Made by a program: the position numbers and the translations under genes
Assembly: GCA_021414005.1 (NCBI GenBank)
Contig: JAIOPH010000022.1
Location: forward strand, 1-64,000
Reading direction: 5' to 3'
Origin: Chthoniobacter sp.
Lineage (GTDB): Bacteria > Verrucomicrobiota > Verrucomicrobiia > Chthoniobacterales > Chthoniobacteraceae
Length of the DNA stretch: 64,000 nt
The notes under the pieces: generated by a model
The model's input: only the letters and a program-made list of their open reading frames with translations
The model's database searches: none
What the model was told of the DNA's origin: nothing
Part shown: positions 7,267 through 15,982 of the stretch, piece by piece
Position numbering within the stretch: the first letter of the stretch is position 1
How the letters are laid out: each line of letters starts with the position of its first letter

Positions 7267-10044
7267 CTACCCCGCGGCTTCGCCGTTGACGGGCGCGGTT
7301 TGAGCGGTGGCTTGGAGGGCTTTTTGCAGGCGGGCGATGGTAGCGGCGTCGCGGAGTTTTTTGCCGTCGAGGTCGGTGACGTAGAAGGCGTCGATGGCGG
7401 CTCCTTTTTCCGTGGCGATGCGGGAGAGGGCGATCTGGACACCGCTGCGGCTGAAGGCATCGAGGAGGCTGGAGAGGAGGCCCAGGCGGTCGGGGGTCTG
7501 GATGTCCACGAGGGTATAGACGGGGTGGGCGTCGTTATCGATGGCGATGCGGGTGGGAAAGTCGAGTTCCTGGACGAGGTGCGAGCCGCTCTTTTTCATG
7601 AGCTTGGCGAGGAGGGGGGCAAAATCGTAGTGCTCCTGTTCGAGGGCCTGCTGGAGGCGCTTTTCGACGAGGGCCATGTCTTTCTCGTCGGTGACGGCTT
7701 CGAACTTGGTGTTGCAGACGCGGAAGATGTCGAGGACGAGGGAGTCGGCGCGGGTGAAGACGTCGGCGCTGAGGATGTTCAAGCGGGCGGTGGAGAGGGA
7801 GCCGGTGATGCGGGCGAGGAGTTCCTGGCGGTCCCAGCCGCAGAACCAGAATTCGCTGTGGCCGCGGTGGGGATGGGCGACCCATTTGACGGCGGGAGCG
7901 AGGCGGAGGGTGTCGTCGTGGTAGCGGGCGGTGAGGAAGGTGCGGAAGAGGCGGATGTGATCGACGATCTCGGGGGCGGTGTAGGTCTGGAAGTAGCGCT
8001 CGGGCATGAACTCGAAGTGGGCGTCGATTTCGTCGTGAAACTCCGCCGCGACCTTTTTGCGGACGGCGTCGTGGAGGGCTTCGCGCTCGATGGCACGCTG
8101 GCGGTAGAAGGCTTCGCCGTCGGCGAGATAGAGGGAGGTATTGCGGTAGAGCTGCCAGACGAGGGACTCCTTCCAGTCGGACCAGTTTTCGTCGCCAGTG
8201 CCCTGGCCGTCCACGAGGGTAAGGAGCATGAGGGCGTCGAGATTGGTCTGGTTGCGGATGAGGGCGGCGAATTCGGCGGTGGTGGCGGGGTCATCGAGGT
8301 TGCGCCGCTGGGCGGTCATGGAAAGGGTGATGTGGTGGTCCACGAGGAGGAGGAGGGATTTGCGCTGCTCGGGCCGGAGGTGGAGGCGGCGGGCGACGTT
8401 GCCGGCGTAGAGGGCGCTGGCCTCGGCGTGGAGTTTGGCGTCGCTGGCTTTGCCGGTGTCGTGGAGGAGGAGGGCGAGGTAGAGGACGGAGGGGTCCTCG
8501 AGTTTCTGAAAGAGAGCGCGGTAGTCCTGGAGACGCGGGTTGGTGGTGTCGATGAGGTCGTCGAGTTTCTCGATGCAGACGAGGGTGTGTTCGTCGGCCG
8601 TGTAGCGGTGAAAGAACTCGTGCTGGACGAGGGCGGTGAGGTGACCAAACTCGGGCAGGTAGCGGCCGAGGAAGTCCACGCGGTGCATGGCGCGGAGGAT
8701 TTCGCCGACTTCGCCTTTGCGGGAGCAGATGGCGAGAAAGGTTTCGCGGGCGGCTTTGGAATACTGAAAAGTGCGATCCACGAGGTGGAGGCGGCGACGG
8801 ACGATCTGGCCGAGTTCGGCGCTGAGGCGGAGGTTGCGCTGCTGGAGATGCTGAAAGAGGCGCATGAGGCGCGCGGGCTCCTGGCTGAAAATGGCGGAGG
8901 ATTCGGCGAAGAGGCGGCCGTCGCGGCTGACGAAGCCGTCGAAGGTCTCGGCCTTGGCGACCTTGGGTTTGCGCAGGAATCGGAGGAGGCCGCGCGCGGG
9001 CGGTGGTGGCGGGATGCTGAGTCGCTCAGCGAGGAGTTCGGTAATGGAGTAAATGATGCGCGCGTTTTGATAGTAGTCGCGCATGAAGGCCTCGGTGCGG
9101 CGGAGGATGCTCTTTTGCGCGTAGTTGAGGCGGTTGGCGATGTGAACCTCCTGGTTCATGATGATGACATCGGTGGAGCGCTTGTTCAGGTAGTGCAGCT
9201 CGGTGCGGATGCGCAGGAGGAAGTCGTAGGCGCGTTCGAGCTGGCGGCGCTCGGTTTCGTTGATGAGCTTTTTCTCGACGAGCCCGGCGGTGGTCTGGAC
9301 GCGCTCCTTGAAGAAGCTAATCCACAAAAGATTCTGGTAGTCGCGCAGGCCGCCGCAGCCGCTTTTGATGTTCGGCTCCTGCATATAAACGGTGCGGCCG
9401 TGTTTCTCGTGGCGCCCGGCCTGATCCTTCACGCGGGCGGCAATGTATTCGTCCACATGGCCGGCCACGCATTTCTCGATAAATGCGGAGCGAAACCGCG
9501 TGAAAATGGGCGCGTCGCCACCGACGAGGCGGGCTTCGAGGAGCGCGGTCTTGGATTTCATCTCCTCGTTCGCGTGCTTTAGCGCCTCGTCCCCGGTGCG
9601 GGTGGCGTGGCCGACTTTGAAGCCGAGGTCCCAGAGCGGGTAGAGAACTTTTTCCACGATGTCCGTGAGCCTGGGGTCCGGCGTTTTCGCGTCGGGCAGC
9701 AGGAACATGATGTCCACGTCGCTGAAGGGATTCAGCTCGCCGCGCCCGTAGCCACCGAGGGCGAGGAGGGCGATGCAGGGCGGCTGCTTGCGGGCGGGCT
9801 GGGCGGCAATGGCGTCGGCGAGCAGGCGGCGGAGGATGACATCGAGGACGTGGGCGCGCAGGGCGCAAATCTCGCGTCCGCCGCCACCGGCATGGTGCTT
9901 CAGCAGAATGCGGTGGTTCTCGATCTTGAGGAACTTTTTGTAGAGCGCGAGGAGGTCGGCGGGGCTGACGGGGCCTTGGGCGCGAAGCTGCTGCTCGGCG
10001 TGGATGAGCACTTTTTCGCTATGTCGGAGTATGGGTCGGAGCAT
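7267..10044 (-). CDS. glnD: [Protein-PII] uridylyltransferase / uridylyl-removing enzyme
   Basis: A bifunctional nitrogen sensor that uridylylates PII proteins when glutamine is low and removes UMP when it is high. It is 925 residues, the normal size. The nucleotidyltransferase site GGYGRGELNPFSDVD is at 97-111. Further on come the family block GCGGLRDYQNLLW, an HD phosphohydrolase domain with LLLHDTGKASDAK, and two C-terminal ACT domains (starting near WFCGWDRQELLARITG and VYTLVDIQTPDRLGLLSSLL) that bind glutamine. No PII or glutamine synthetase gene is adjacent. It is followed at its start side by a DnaJ-type gene on the same strand, 58 bp away. Confidence 0.96.
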   Translation of the reverse strand: MLRPILRHSEKVLIHAEQQLRAQGPVSPADLLALYKKFLKIENHRILLKHHAGGGGREICALRAHVLDVILRRLLADAIAAQPARKQPPCIALLALGGYGRGELNPFSDVDIMFLLPDAKTPDPRLTDIVEKVLYPLWDLGFKVGHATRTGDEALKHANEEMKSKTALLEARLVGGDAPIFTRFRSAFIEKCVAGHVDEYIAARVKDQAGRHEKHGRTVYMQEPNIKSGCGGLRDYQNLLWISFFKERVQTTAGLVEKKLINETERRQLERAYDFLLRIRTELHYLNKRSTDVIIMNQEVHIANRLNYAQKSILRRTEAFMRDYYQNARIIYSITELLAERLSIPPPPPARGLLRFLRKPKVAKAETFDGFVSRDGRLFAESSAIFSQEPARLMRLFQHLQQRNLRLSAELGQIVRRRLHLVDRTFQYSKAARETFLAICSRKGEVGEILRAMHRVDFLGRYLPEFGHLTALVQHEFFHRYTADEHTLVCIEKLDDLIDTTNPRLQDYRALFQKLEDPSVLYLALLLHDTGKASDAKLHAEASALYAGNVARRLHLRPEQRKSLLLLVDHHITLSMTAQRRNLDDPATTAEFAALIRNQTNLDALMLLTLVDGQGTGDENWSDWKESLVWQLYRNTSLYLADGEAFYRQRAIEREALHDAVRKKVAAEFHDEIDAHFEFMPERYFQTYTAPEIVDHIRLFRTFLTARYHDDTLRLAPAVKWVAHPHRGHSEFWFCGWDRQELLARITGSLSTARLNILSADVFTRADSLVLDIFRVCNTKFEAVTDEKDMALVEKRLQQALEQEHYDFAPLLAKLMKKSGSHLVQELDFPTRIAIDNDAHPVYTLVDIQTPDRLGLLSSLLDAFSRSGVQIALSRIATEKGAAIDAFYVTDLDGKKLRDAATIARLQKALQATAQTAPVNGEAAG

Positions 10045-10102
10045 GGGGCGGAAGCTGCAGGATGCGCGCCGGGGCGGAAAGCGGAGGGCGGAGGCGCAGG
10101 GC

Positions 10103-11017
10103 TCAGCCGGCCTGCGCGAGCTGCTCCCAGAGTTTGCGCGTTTCGGGCGTCAGCTCGGAGGGCAGGGTGACGGTGACTTCGGCGTAGAAGTCGCCGCGCG
10201 CGGTGGCGCTCACGGGCAGGCCGCGGCCTTTGAGGCGGAACTTGCGGCCCGGCTGCGAACCGGCGGGAATTTTCAAACGCACCGAGCCGTCAGGAGTGGG
10301 GATGTGCGTCTCGCCGCCGAGCACGGCCATCCACGCCGGCACCGGCAGGTCGTAGTAAAGATCCGCGCCTTCGCTGCGGAAGTCGGGATGTTTTTCCAAT
10401 CGGACGACGAGGAGGAGGTCGCCCGCCTGGCCGCGCCGGCCCGCCTGACCCTGGCCGGCGAGACGGATTTTCTGCCCCTCGCGCACGCCTTTCGGGATGC
10501 GGACCTCGTAGGTTTCCACCGGCGCGCGGGCGTCGCGGCGAAAGGAGATTTTCTTTTTCCCGCCGTGCAGCGCCTCCTCGATGGTGACGAGCAGATCTGC
10601 CTCGATGTCGCCGCCCGGCGCGGGCTCCGGGCCCATTCCGCCGAAAGGCGAACGCGCTCCGCGCCCCGCGCCACCGCTGAAAAACTGCTCGAAGAAATCG
10701 CTGAATCCCGTGCCCTCGAAACCGCCCATGCCCGCGTCCGGCCGCCCGCCGCGCCCCCAACCGGGCGGCGGCTGTTGCGGACCGCCACGCGCCCAGTCCG
10801 TGCCGAGTTCATCGTAGCGCTTGCGCTTCTCCGCATCCCCGAGCACCTCGTAGGCTTCGTTGATCTCCTTGAATTTCGACTCCGCGGTTTTCTTGTCCTT
10901 GGCCACATCCGGGTGGTGTTTGCGCGCGAGCTGGCGGAAGGCTTTGCGCACCTCGTCCTGTGTGGCACCCTTGGCAACGCCGAGGATGGAGTAATAATCC
11001 TTGTACTGAACGGACAT
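10103..11017 (-). CDS. DnaJ/CbpA-type co-chaperone without zinc finger
   Basis: A 304-residue class II J-protein. The J domain spans residues 6-70 with the HPD signature at 35-37 (ARKHHPDVAKDKK) that stimulates DnaK ATPase. A Gly/Phe/Pro-rich linker follows (about 75-135: GPQQPPPGWGRGGR, GGFEGTGFSDFFEQFFSGG). Two DnaJ C-terminal beta domains start at GGDIEADLLVTIEEALHGG. The CxxCxGxG zinc domain of true DnaJ is absent, so it resembles CbpA or DnaJ2. It is probably cytoplasmic and helps load unfolded clients on DnaK. A specific DNA-binding role as in E. coli CbpA is not shown by the sequence. Confidence 0.92.
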   Translation of the reverse strand: MSVQYKDYYSILGVAKGATQDEVRKAFRQLARKHHPDVAKDKKTAESKFKEINEAYEVLGDAEKRKRYDELGTDWARGGPQQPPPGWGRGGRPDAGMGGFEGTGFSDFFEQFFSGGAGRGARSPFGGMGPEPAPGGDIEADLLVTIEEALHGGKKKISFRRDARAPVETYEVRIPKGVREGQKIRLAGQGQAGRRGQAGDLLLVVRLEKHPDFRSEGADLYYDLPVPAWMAVLGGETHIPTPDGSVRLKIPAGSQPGRKFRLKGRGLPVSATARGDFYAEVTVTLPSELTPETRKLWEQLAQAG

Positions 11018-11086
11018 AGTTTTAGCCCGCGAGTGTAACCATCCGCCGCACGCCGACCAGCTTGGTCTGCGCCTTTTTCCCGCGCG

Positions 11087-11626
11087 CTACATCCCGCGCG
11101 GATGCCGCGCCACGAAGCCCCGAGGCCCGCGCGTGTTCGCCCGCCAGCGCGGACCTTCATCGCGGCCGTGCCCGCCCGTCGTGTCGAGCCGCACGCCGCA
11201 CACGATAGCAAAGGTGTGCCCGTTGCGCGCGTAGATGGTGATCCAGTAGCCGGGGCCCGGCTCGCCGTAGGTTTGCAGCGCCTGCGAGGGCGTGGGCTGG
11301 TCCAGCACGCCGGCGTGATGCAGAAGAAAAGAAACCGAGCCCGAGCAATCGTAACCGCGATCGTAAAAGGTGCTGTGTCCCCCACCCCAGACGTACGATT
11401 TGTTCACGATGTAATTGGTCGCCCAGACAGCCTTCTTCACGGCCAGCGGCGCATTCGCGGGCGGGATACATTTTCCGCGAACGACCACCGCCTTGTCACC
11501 CGGCACGGTGGGGCCGGTCTGCGGCGGATGCTCCACCGCGCCCAGCGCCGACGAGGCGAGGAGCCCAGCGGCCCCGAAGATGCGGAGGAGCCGCCGAATC
11601 AGCGGGAAAAAATGGCGGGGGGGCAT
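11087..11626 (-). CDS. NlpC/P60-like cysteine peptidase, exported
   Basis: A 179-residue protein with a signal peptide (about 1-30, ending SSALGA). The papain-like core shows YVWGGGHSTFYDRGYDCSGS with the likely nucleophile C94. The following helix is SFLLHHAGVL, and the likely catalytic histidine is H137 in YARNGHTFAIV. This is the arrangement of NlpC/P60 peptidoglycan endopeptidases, which cut stem peptides in the cell wall, so a periplasmic wall-remodelling role is likely. The spacing before GGGHSTFYDRG is typical of this family in Verrucomicrobia and actinobacteria. No extra wall-binding domain is seen. It is divergent from the methyltransferase gene. Confidence 0.7.
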   Translation of the reverse strand: MPPRHFFPLIRRLLRIFGAAGLLASSALGAVEHPPQTGPTVPGDKAVVVRGKCIPPANAPLAVKKAVWATNYIVNKSYVWGGGHSTFYDRGYDCSGSVSFLLHHAGVLDQPTPSQALQTYGEPGPGYWITIYARNGHTFAIVCGVRLDTTGGHGRDEGPRWRANTRGPRGFVARHPRGM

Positions 11627-11652
11627 CGGAGTGGAGAGGTCTAAAGAACAGA

Positions 11653-11696
11653 TGCATTTTCACAATGCAAAAGGCGCGCCATTCTGAAAATGATGC
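11653..11696. promoter_or_regulatory. Possible operator: imperfect palindrome between divergent genes
   Basis: TGCATTTTCA at 11653 is mirrored by TGAAAATGATGC at 11685 in the 79-bp gap between the divergent NlpC/P60-like and methyltransferase genes. This is an AT-rich patch in GC-rich surroundings and a likely promoter/operator zone. No binding protein can be named. Confidence 0.3.
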
Positions 11697-11705
11697 GCCC
11701 CTTTC

Positions 11706-12560
11706 ATGAGCGATCTCTTTGTCCAGCCCTTCGCCACCGCGTTCGATCTGCGCGCGGGCGACTGTCTCGCCGGCATGGCCGCGCTCCCGGCGGCTTCCGT
11801 GGATGTGGTGATCACCTCGCCGCCCTACAATCTCGACATCGCCTACGCCTCCTACCGCGACGACGCCCCGCGCGAGGAATACCTCGACTGGTCCTACCGC
11901 TGGGCCGCCGAAGTCCAGCGCGTGCTCAAGCCCGCCGGCTCGTTTTTTCTCAACGTGGGTGCCGCGCCCGCAAACCCGCTGCTCCCGCACGAAATCGTGC
12001 TCAAGCTCCAGCCGCTTTTCCGCCTGCAAAACACGCTGCACTGGATCAAATCCATCACCGTGCAGCCGCGCCGCGCGCCCGAGATCAGCGTCGGCCATTT
12101 CAAGCCGATCAACTCAAAACGCTACCTCACCGACTGCCACGAATACGTCTTTCACCTCACCAAAACTGGCTCCGTGCCACTCGACCGACTCGCCGTGGGC
12201 GTGGAGTACGCGGACAAAAGTAACATCGCCCGCTGGGCGCACACGCGAGGCGAGGCCCGCGACCGCCGGTGCCGCGGCAACAACTGGTTCATCCCGTACG
12301 ACACCATCAAAAATCGCCACGACGACCGACCGCATCCCGCGACTTTCCCGGCTCAACTCGCCGAATGGTGCATCAAACTCCACGGCCAGCGCCCCGACCT
12401 CGTCGTCCTGGATCCCTTCCTCGGCATCGGTCACAGCGCCACCGCCGCCGCTGCCTGCGAAGTGGAAAAATTCATCGGCTTTGAAATCGACCCCGGCTAT
12501 TTGGCCGAGGCCCGCACGCGTTTGGAAACCAAATCCCAAATGCTAAATCCCAAATCTTAA
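11706..12560 (+). CDS. Orphan site-specific DNA methyltransferase (beta-type order)
   Basis: A 284-residue S-adenosylmethionine-dependent amino-methyltransferase. Catalytic motif IV is TSPPYNL (37-43). The SAM-binding motif I is DPFLGIGHSATAA (236-248) near the C terminus, with FIGFEIDPGYLAEARTRL after it, giving the beta-class order. The SPPY form of motif IV is most frequent in N4-cytosine enzymes but also occurs in N6-adenine enzymes, so the methylated base is open. The target domain lies between (about 110-205). No restriction endonuclease or specificity gene is close, so this is an orphan enzyme. Its last codons and stop are formed by an AAATCCC-type heptamer array. Confidence 0.88.
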   Translation: MSDLFVQPFATAFDLRAGDCLAGMAALPAASVDVVITSPPYNLDIAYASYRDDAPREEYLDWSYRWAAEVQRVLKPAGSFFLNVGAAPANPLLPHEIVLKLQPLFRLQNTLHWIKSITVQPRRAPEISVGHFKPINSKRYLTDCHEYVFHLTKTGSVPLDRLAVGVEYADKSNIARWAHTRGEARDRRCRGNNWFIPYDTIKNRHDDRPHPATFPAQLAEWCIKLHGQRPDLVVLDPFLGIGHSATAAAACEVEKFIGFEIDPGYLAEARTRLETKSQMLNPKS

Positions 12561-12565
12561 ATCGC
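12531..12565. repeat. Heptamer array: five AAATNNN units
   Basis: Five contiguous 7-bp units (AAATCCC, AAATGCT, AAATCCC, AAATCTT, AAATCGC) bridge the end of the methyltransferase gene and the start of the permease gene. The AAAT core is exact in all five. The array provides the TAA stop of the upstream gene. Confidence 0.85.
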
Positions 12566-12566
12566 C

Positions 12567-13514
12567 TTGCTGCCCTTCATCCTCCGCCGCTTCGTCGGCA
12601 TGATCTTCGTCCTGCTGTTCGTCGTCACGATCACTTTCGGACTCACCCTCATGATGCCGAGCCCACTCACGCGGGAAAAGGCGATGACTCCCGAAACCCG
12701 CAAACGGATGGAAGCCAAGTATAACCTCGACGGCACAGTCTGGGAGCAATTCACGCGGTATATCGGGGTGAGGCGAATGTCTTCCGGGGAATACACGGGA
12801 TTGCTGCAAGGGAACTTTCAGCCTTCCACCAAATACGCAGATCGCTCGGTCAACGAGTTGCTCGGTAATACCCTCCCGATTTCCGCCATTGTTGGATTTG
12901 CCGCCTTTCTCATCGCCACCGCCGGCGGCATCTGGCTCGGTTCGCTCGCCGCCGTAAGGCATCACACTCCCGTCGATACCGGTGCCATGCTCGCGGCACT
13001 TTTCCTCATCAGCATCCCCACGTTTGTTGTCGGTCCGGTCCTTGTCTTGATCTTCGCCATCCGCCTGGGTTGGCTCCCCGTCGGGGGCTGGACAAGCTGG
13101 GCCAGCCTCATCCTCCCGGCTATCACCCTCGCCGGTCCCTACGTCGCGTACATCGCCCGGCTCATACGGACGAGCATGCTGGAAGTGCTCGGGCAGGACT
13201 TCATCCGCACCGCCCGCGCGAAGGGCATGACCGACACCCGCGTCATCTACAAGCACGCACTCAAGGTCGCCATCCTACCTGTCGTCAGCTACCTCGGTCC
13301 GCTCGCCGCCAATCTCCTCACCGGATCACTCGTCGTGGAAACGATCTTCAACCTCCCCGGTGCCGGCCCATTCTTCATCAACTCCGTGCTGAACTCAGAC
13401 CGCTCGCTCCTGCTCGGTGTCGTCATCGTCTATTGCACCGTCCTCGTCGTCCTCAACCTCGCCGTTGATATAGCCTACACCTTCCTCGACCGGCGGATCG
13501 CACTTAGCAGTTAG
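12567..13514 (+). CDS. ABC transporter permease, OppB/DppB family
   Basis: A 315-residue inner-membrane permease of a peptide- or nickel-type ABC importer. The first helix follows the start (MLPFILRRFVGMIFVLLFVV). The family's EAA coupling loop is seen as RTARAKGMTDTRVIYKHALK about 105 residues before the C terminus, followed by the closing helices with VVETIFNLPGAGPFF. The start is a TTG two bases after the heptamer array; no better upstream start exists. It pairs with the OppC-type gene 93 bp downstream. No ATPase or substrate-binding gene is present beside them, so the substrate cannot be inferred. Confidence 0.9.
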   Translation: MLPFILRRFVGMIFVLLFVVTITFGLTLMMPSPLTREKAMTPETRKRMEAKYNLDGTVWEQFTRYIGVRRMSSGEYTGLLQGNFQPSTKYADRSVNELLGNTLPISAIVGFAAFLIATAGGIWLGSLAAVRHHTPVDTGAMLAALFLISIPTFVVGPVLVLIFAIRLGWLPVGGWTSWASLILPAITLAGPYVAYIARLIRTSMLEVLGQDFIRTARAKGMTDTRVIYKHALKVAILPVVSYLGPLAANLLTGSLVVETIFNLPGAGPFFINSVLNSDRSLLLGVVIVYCTVLVVLNLAVDIAYTFLDRRIALSS

Positions 13515-13584
13515 TATTTGAAAGCCGCCCCGCCTCATCCCGATCACCCGACATTGCACCACGCCCCGCACCGGCGCATTTGCC

Positions 13585-13612
13585 AAATGCCAAATCCTAA
13601 ATCCTAAATGAC
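13585..13612. repeat. Heptamer array: four AAATNNN units covering a start codon
   Basis: Units AAATGCC, AAATCCT, AAATCCT and AAATGAC run without gaps. The ATG start of the second permease lies inside the last unit. The motif is the same as in the array at 12531-12565. Confidence 0.85.
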
Positions 13613-14570
13613 CCCCGCTCCTCCCGGCGCGTGGTCCCGACTGCGCAAAAGCCCCGTCGCCCTCGTCACCATGGCGCTGCTCGCGCTCGTCTTCGCCTTC
13701 GCCATTTTCGGCCCGCTCCTTTATCCCGCCGAGACCGATCCCGCGACGCGTGCCGCCATCCCACCGTGGAAAAAAATCGTCGCCTCGAACTACGCCCAGG
13801 TCACCTCCTCCGAGCAGTTCGTCCCGCCGTGCCGCGAACACCTTTTTGGCACCGACGTGAACGGTCGCGACGCCTTTGCCCGCACCATTCAGGGTGCGCG
13901 CATCTCGCTCGTCGTCGGCCTCGCCGGCGCGCTCATCAGCCTCGTCATCGGCACCAGCTACGGCCTCGTTTCCGGCTACGTCGGCGGCCGCACCGATGGC
14001 GTGATGATGCGCTTCGTCGAGATCCTCTACTCCATCCCGCGCCTCATCATCATCATCCTCGCCACCACCGCCTTCGATCACTCGTTCAAGGAATGGCTCA
14101 ACGACCACGGCCACTCCGTCCTCGTCGGTTATTCGAAAATCATCATCCTGATCCTCGCCCTAGGCTGCATCGAATGGCTCACCATGGCCCGCATCGTCCG
14201 CGGCCAGGTGCTCGGCTTGAAAAATCTCCAGTTCGTCGCCGCCGCCCGCGCCCTCGGGCAAAGTCATGTTCGCATCATCCTCCGCCACTTGCTGCCAAAC
14301 ATCATCGGCATCGTCATCATCTACCTCACCCTCACCATCCCCACCGTCATCCTCGTCGAGAGCTTTCTCAGTTTCCTCGGCCTCGGCGTCCAACCTCCGC
14401 AGGCGAGCTGGGGCAGCCTCCTTGCCGACGGCGCCCAAGCCATCAATCCCATCAAAAGTTTCTGGTGGCTGCCGCTCTTCCCTGCCTTCGTCATGTCCCT
14501 CACCCTCCTCGCCCTCAACTTCCTCGGCGACGCCCTCCGCGACGCCCTCGATCCTCGCGCCCGGCGGTAG
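13608..14570 (+). CDS. ABC transporter permease, OppC/DppC family
   Basis: A 320-residue inner-membrane permease. The N-terminal segment RLRKSPVALVTMALLALVF and the block HLFGTDVNGRDAFARTIQGA are hallmarks of OppC/DppC permeases. The coupling EAA loop is AARALGQSHVRIILRHLLPN. The C-terminal region GLGVQPPQASWGSLLADGAQ is likewise typical, ending ALDPRARR. It forms a heterodimer with the preceding OppB-type protein. The loop between helices contains an insertion (FDHSFKEWLNDHGHSVLVGY) compared with shorter homologues. The start lies inside a heptamer repeat, so no ordinary ribosome binding site is visible. Confidence 0.92.
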   Translation: MTPAPPGAWSRLRKSPVALVTMALLALVFAFAIFGPLLYPAETDPATRAAIPPWKKIVASNYAQVTSSEQFVPPCREHLFGTDVNGRDAFARTIQGARISLVVGLAGALISLVIGTSYGLVSGYVGGRTDGVMMRFVEILYSIPRLIIIILATTAFDHSFKEWLNDHGHSVLVGYSKIIILILALGCIEWLTMARIVRGQVLGLKNLQFVAAARALGQSHVRIILRHLLPNIIGIVIIYLTLTIPTVILVESFLSFLGLGVQPPQASWGSLLADGAQAINPIKSFWWLPLFPAFVMSLTLLALNFLGDALRDALDPRARR

Positions 14571-14580
14571 GCCTTCCTCG

Positions 14581-14674
14581 TCTTAATCTTAATCCTACTC
14601 GTAATCTTAATCGGCAAGCGGAGGCCGCCGCGGGCCAACGGCGAGAGATTAGGATTCCGATTACGATTAAGATC
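14581..14674. repeat. Inverted pair of AATCNN hexamer arrays
   Basis: The left array (14581-14616) reads as 6-bp units TCTTAA, TCTTAA, TCCTAC, TCGTAA, TCTTAA, TCGGCA. The right array (14645-14674) reads GAGATT, AGGATT, CCGATT, ACGATT, AAGATC, which is the same hexamer on the other strand. A GC-rich core of about 28 bp separates them, so the whole can fold as one imperfect hairpin. It lies between the second permease and sufE. Confidence 0.75.
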
Positions 14675-14680
14675 AAACCC

Positions 14681-15091
14681 ATGCCCCTCGCGGAAAAACA
14701 GCATCAGCTCGTCGCCCGCTTCGCCATCATCGAAGACCACCACGAGCGCCTCGCGGCCATCGTCGCCCGCGGCGTGCACTGGCCTGATGTCACCGCCGCC
14801 GAGCGCGACGACGCCCACATTATCCGCGGCTGCACCACGCCCGTTTGGCTGGCCAGCTCGTTCACCGACGGTCGCTGCCACTTCCGCATCGCCGCCGGCT
14901 CCGCCTTGGTGAAAGGCCTCGCCGCCCTGCTCGCCGAGCTTTACGACGGCGAAACGCCCGCCGCCATCCTCGCCTGGGAGCCCACGCTTCTCGAAGCCCT
15001 CCACCTCGACCGCCACATCTCCCCCACCCGCCTTCACGGCCTAGCCCACATCCGCCGTGCCATCCGCGAGTTCGCCGCCGCCGCGCCATGA
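14681..15091 (+). CDS. SufE-family sulfur acceptor protein
   Basis: A 136-residue SufE-like protein. SufE takes persulfide sulfur from the cysteine desulfurase SufS for Fe-S cluster assembly. The catalytic cysteine is C51 in HIIRGCTTPVWL, the usual RGCxxxVW motif. Later blocks SALVKGLAALLAELYDGETP and LHLDRHISPTRLHGLAHI fit the SufE fold. The start is the ATG directly after the hexamer array. Its stop overlaps the start of the TatD gene (ATGA), suggesting translational coupling. No suf operon is nearby. A second, more divergent SufE-like gene is at 46953-47411. Confidence 0.88.
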   Translation: MPLAEKQHQLVARFAIIEDHHERLAAIVARGVHWPDVTAAERDDAHIIRGCTTPVWLASSFTDGRCHFRIAAGSALVKGLAALLAELYDGETPAAILAWEPTLLEALHLDRHISPTRLHGLAHIRRAIREFAAAAP

Positions 15092-15885
15092 TCGACGCCC
15101 ACAACCATCTCCACGACGCGCGCCTTCTCCCGCACCGCCCCACCATCTTCGCCGAACTCGCCCGCATCGGCGTGACCCGCGCCGTCGTCAACGGCACCCG
15201 CGAGGACGACTGGTCCGCCGTCGTCGCGCTGGCCCACGCGCATCCGTGGATCACCCCGTCTTTCGGCCTGCACCCCTGGCACGTCGCCACGCGTTCGCCC
15301 GACTGGCTCGCGCACTTGCGCGAAAAACTCGACGCCTTTCCCCACGCCGCCATCGGCGAGATCGGCCTCGACCGCTGGATCGCCGGCCACGATCCCGCCG
15401 CGCAGCACGAAGTTTTCACCGCCCAGCTCGCCCTCGCCGCCGAGCGCGATCTTCCCGTCACCATCCACTGCCTGCGCGCCTGGGGGCCGCTCTGGGACAT
15501 CCTTCGCACCCATCCCCTGCCCGCCCGCGGCTTCCTCCTCCACGCCTACGGCGGCCCGGCGGAAATGGTCCGCGGCTTCGCGCAACGCGGCGCATATTTT
15601 TCCTTCAATGCCTACTTTCTTCACGACCGCAAAGCTGCCCAGCGCGCCGTCTTCCAGCACCTCCCGCCCGAGCGCCTGCTCATCGAAACCGACGCCCCCG
15701 ACCTGCGCCCGCCAGACGACCAAAACGCGCATCCGCTTCACGACCCGACCGGCACACCGCTCAACCATCCCGCCAACCTCGCCCTCGCCTACACCGCCCT
15801 CGCCCGGCTCCGCAGCCTCCCCATTCCCACACTCGCCCAGCAAATCGCCCAAAATTTCTCGGCAATCTTTGGCAGCGGCAGCTAG
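15088..15885 (+). CDS. TatD-family metal-dependent hydrolase
   Basis: A 265-residue TIM-barrel hydrolase of the TatD/YcfH family; members act as 3'-5' exonucleases/DNases or D-aminoacyl-tRNA-related hydrolases. Metal ligands are visible in order: the HNH pair at H5/H7 (MIDAHNHLHD), the glutamate in AAIGEIGLDRW, the histidines in VTIHCLRAW and FLLHAYGG, and the aspartate in LIETDAPDLRP. Spacing is normal. The start overlaps the sufE stop by 4 bp. A true nuclease role is likely but not proven by sequence. Confidence 0.88.
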   Translation: MIDAHNHLHDARLLPHRPTIFAELARIGVTRAVVNGTREDDWSAVVALAHAHPWITPSFGLHPWHVATRSPDWLAHLREKLDAFPHAAIGEIGLDRWIAGHDPAAQHEVFTAQLALAAERDLPVTIHCLRAWGPLWDILRTHPLPARGFLLHAYGGPAEMVRGFAQRGAYFSFNAYFLHDRKAAQRAVFQHLPPERLLIETDAPDLRPPDDQNAHPLHDPTGTPLNHPANLALAYTALARLRSLPIPTLAQQIAQNFSAIFGSGS

Positions 15886-15982
15886 TGGGTGTTTTTAAAA
15901 ATCGGTCTCATGGAGCTAATCGGCCGTATCGCCCGGGACGTTTTGTGCAACTCCGGCGGGAGGTGAGTGTTATCCACAACTT

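Noticed and set aside
7300..9582. A 760-codon plus-strand frame opposite glnD
   Set aside because: Its composition (Gly, Glu, Val, Ala repeats) is the mirror of glnD codons, with no homology to a known family.
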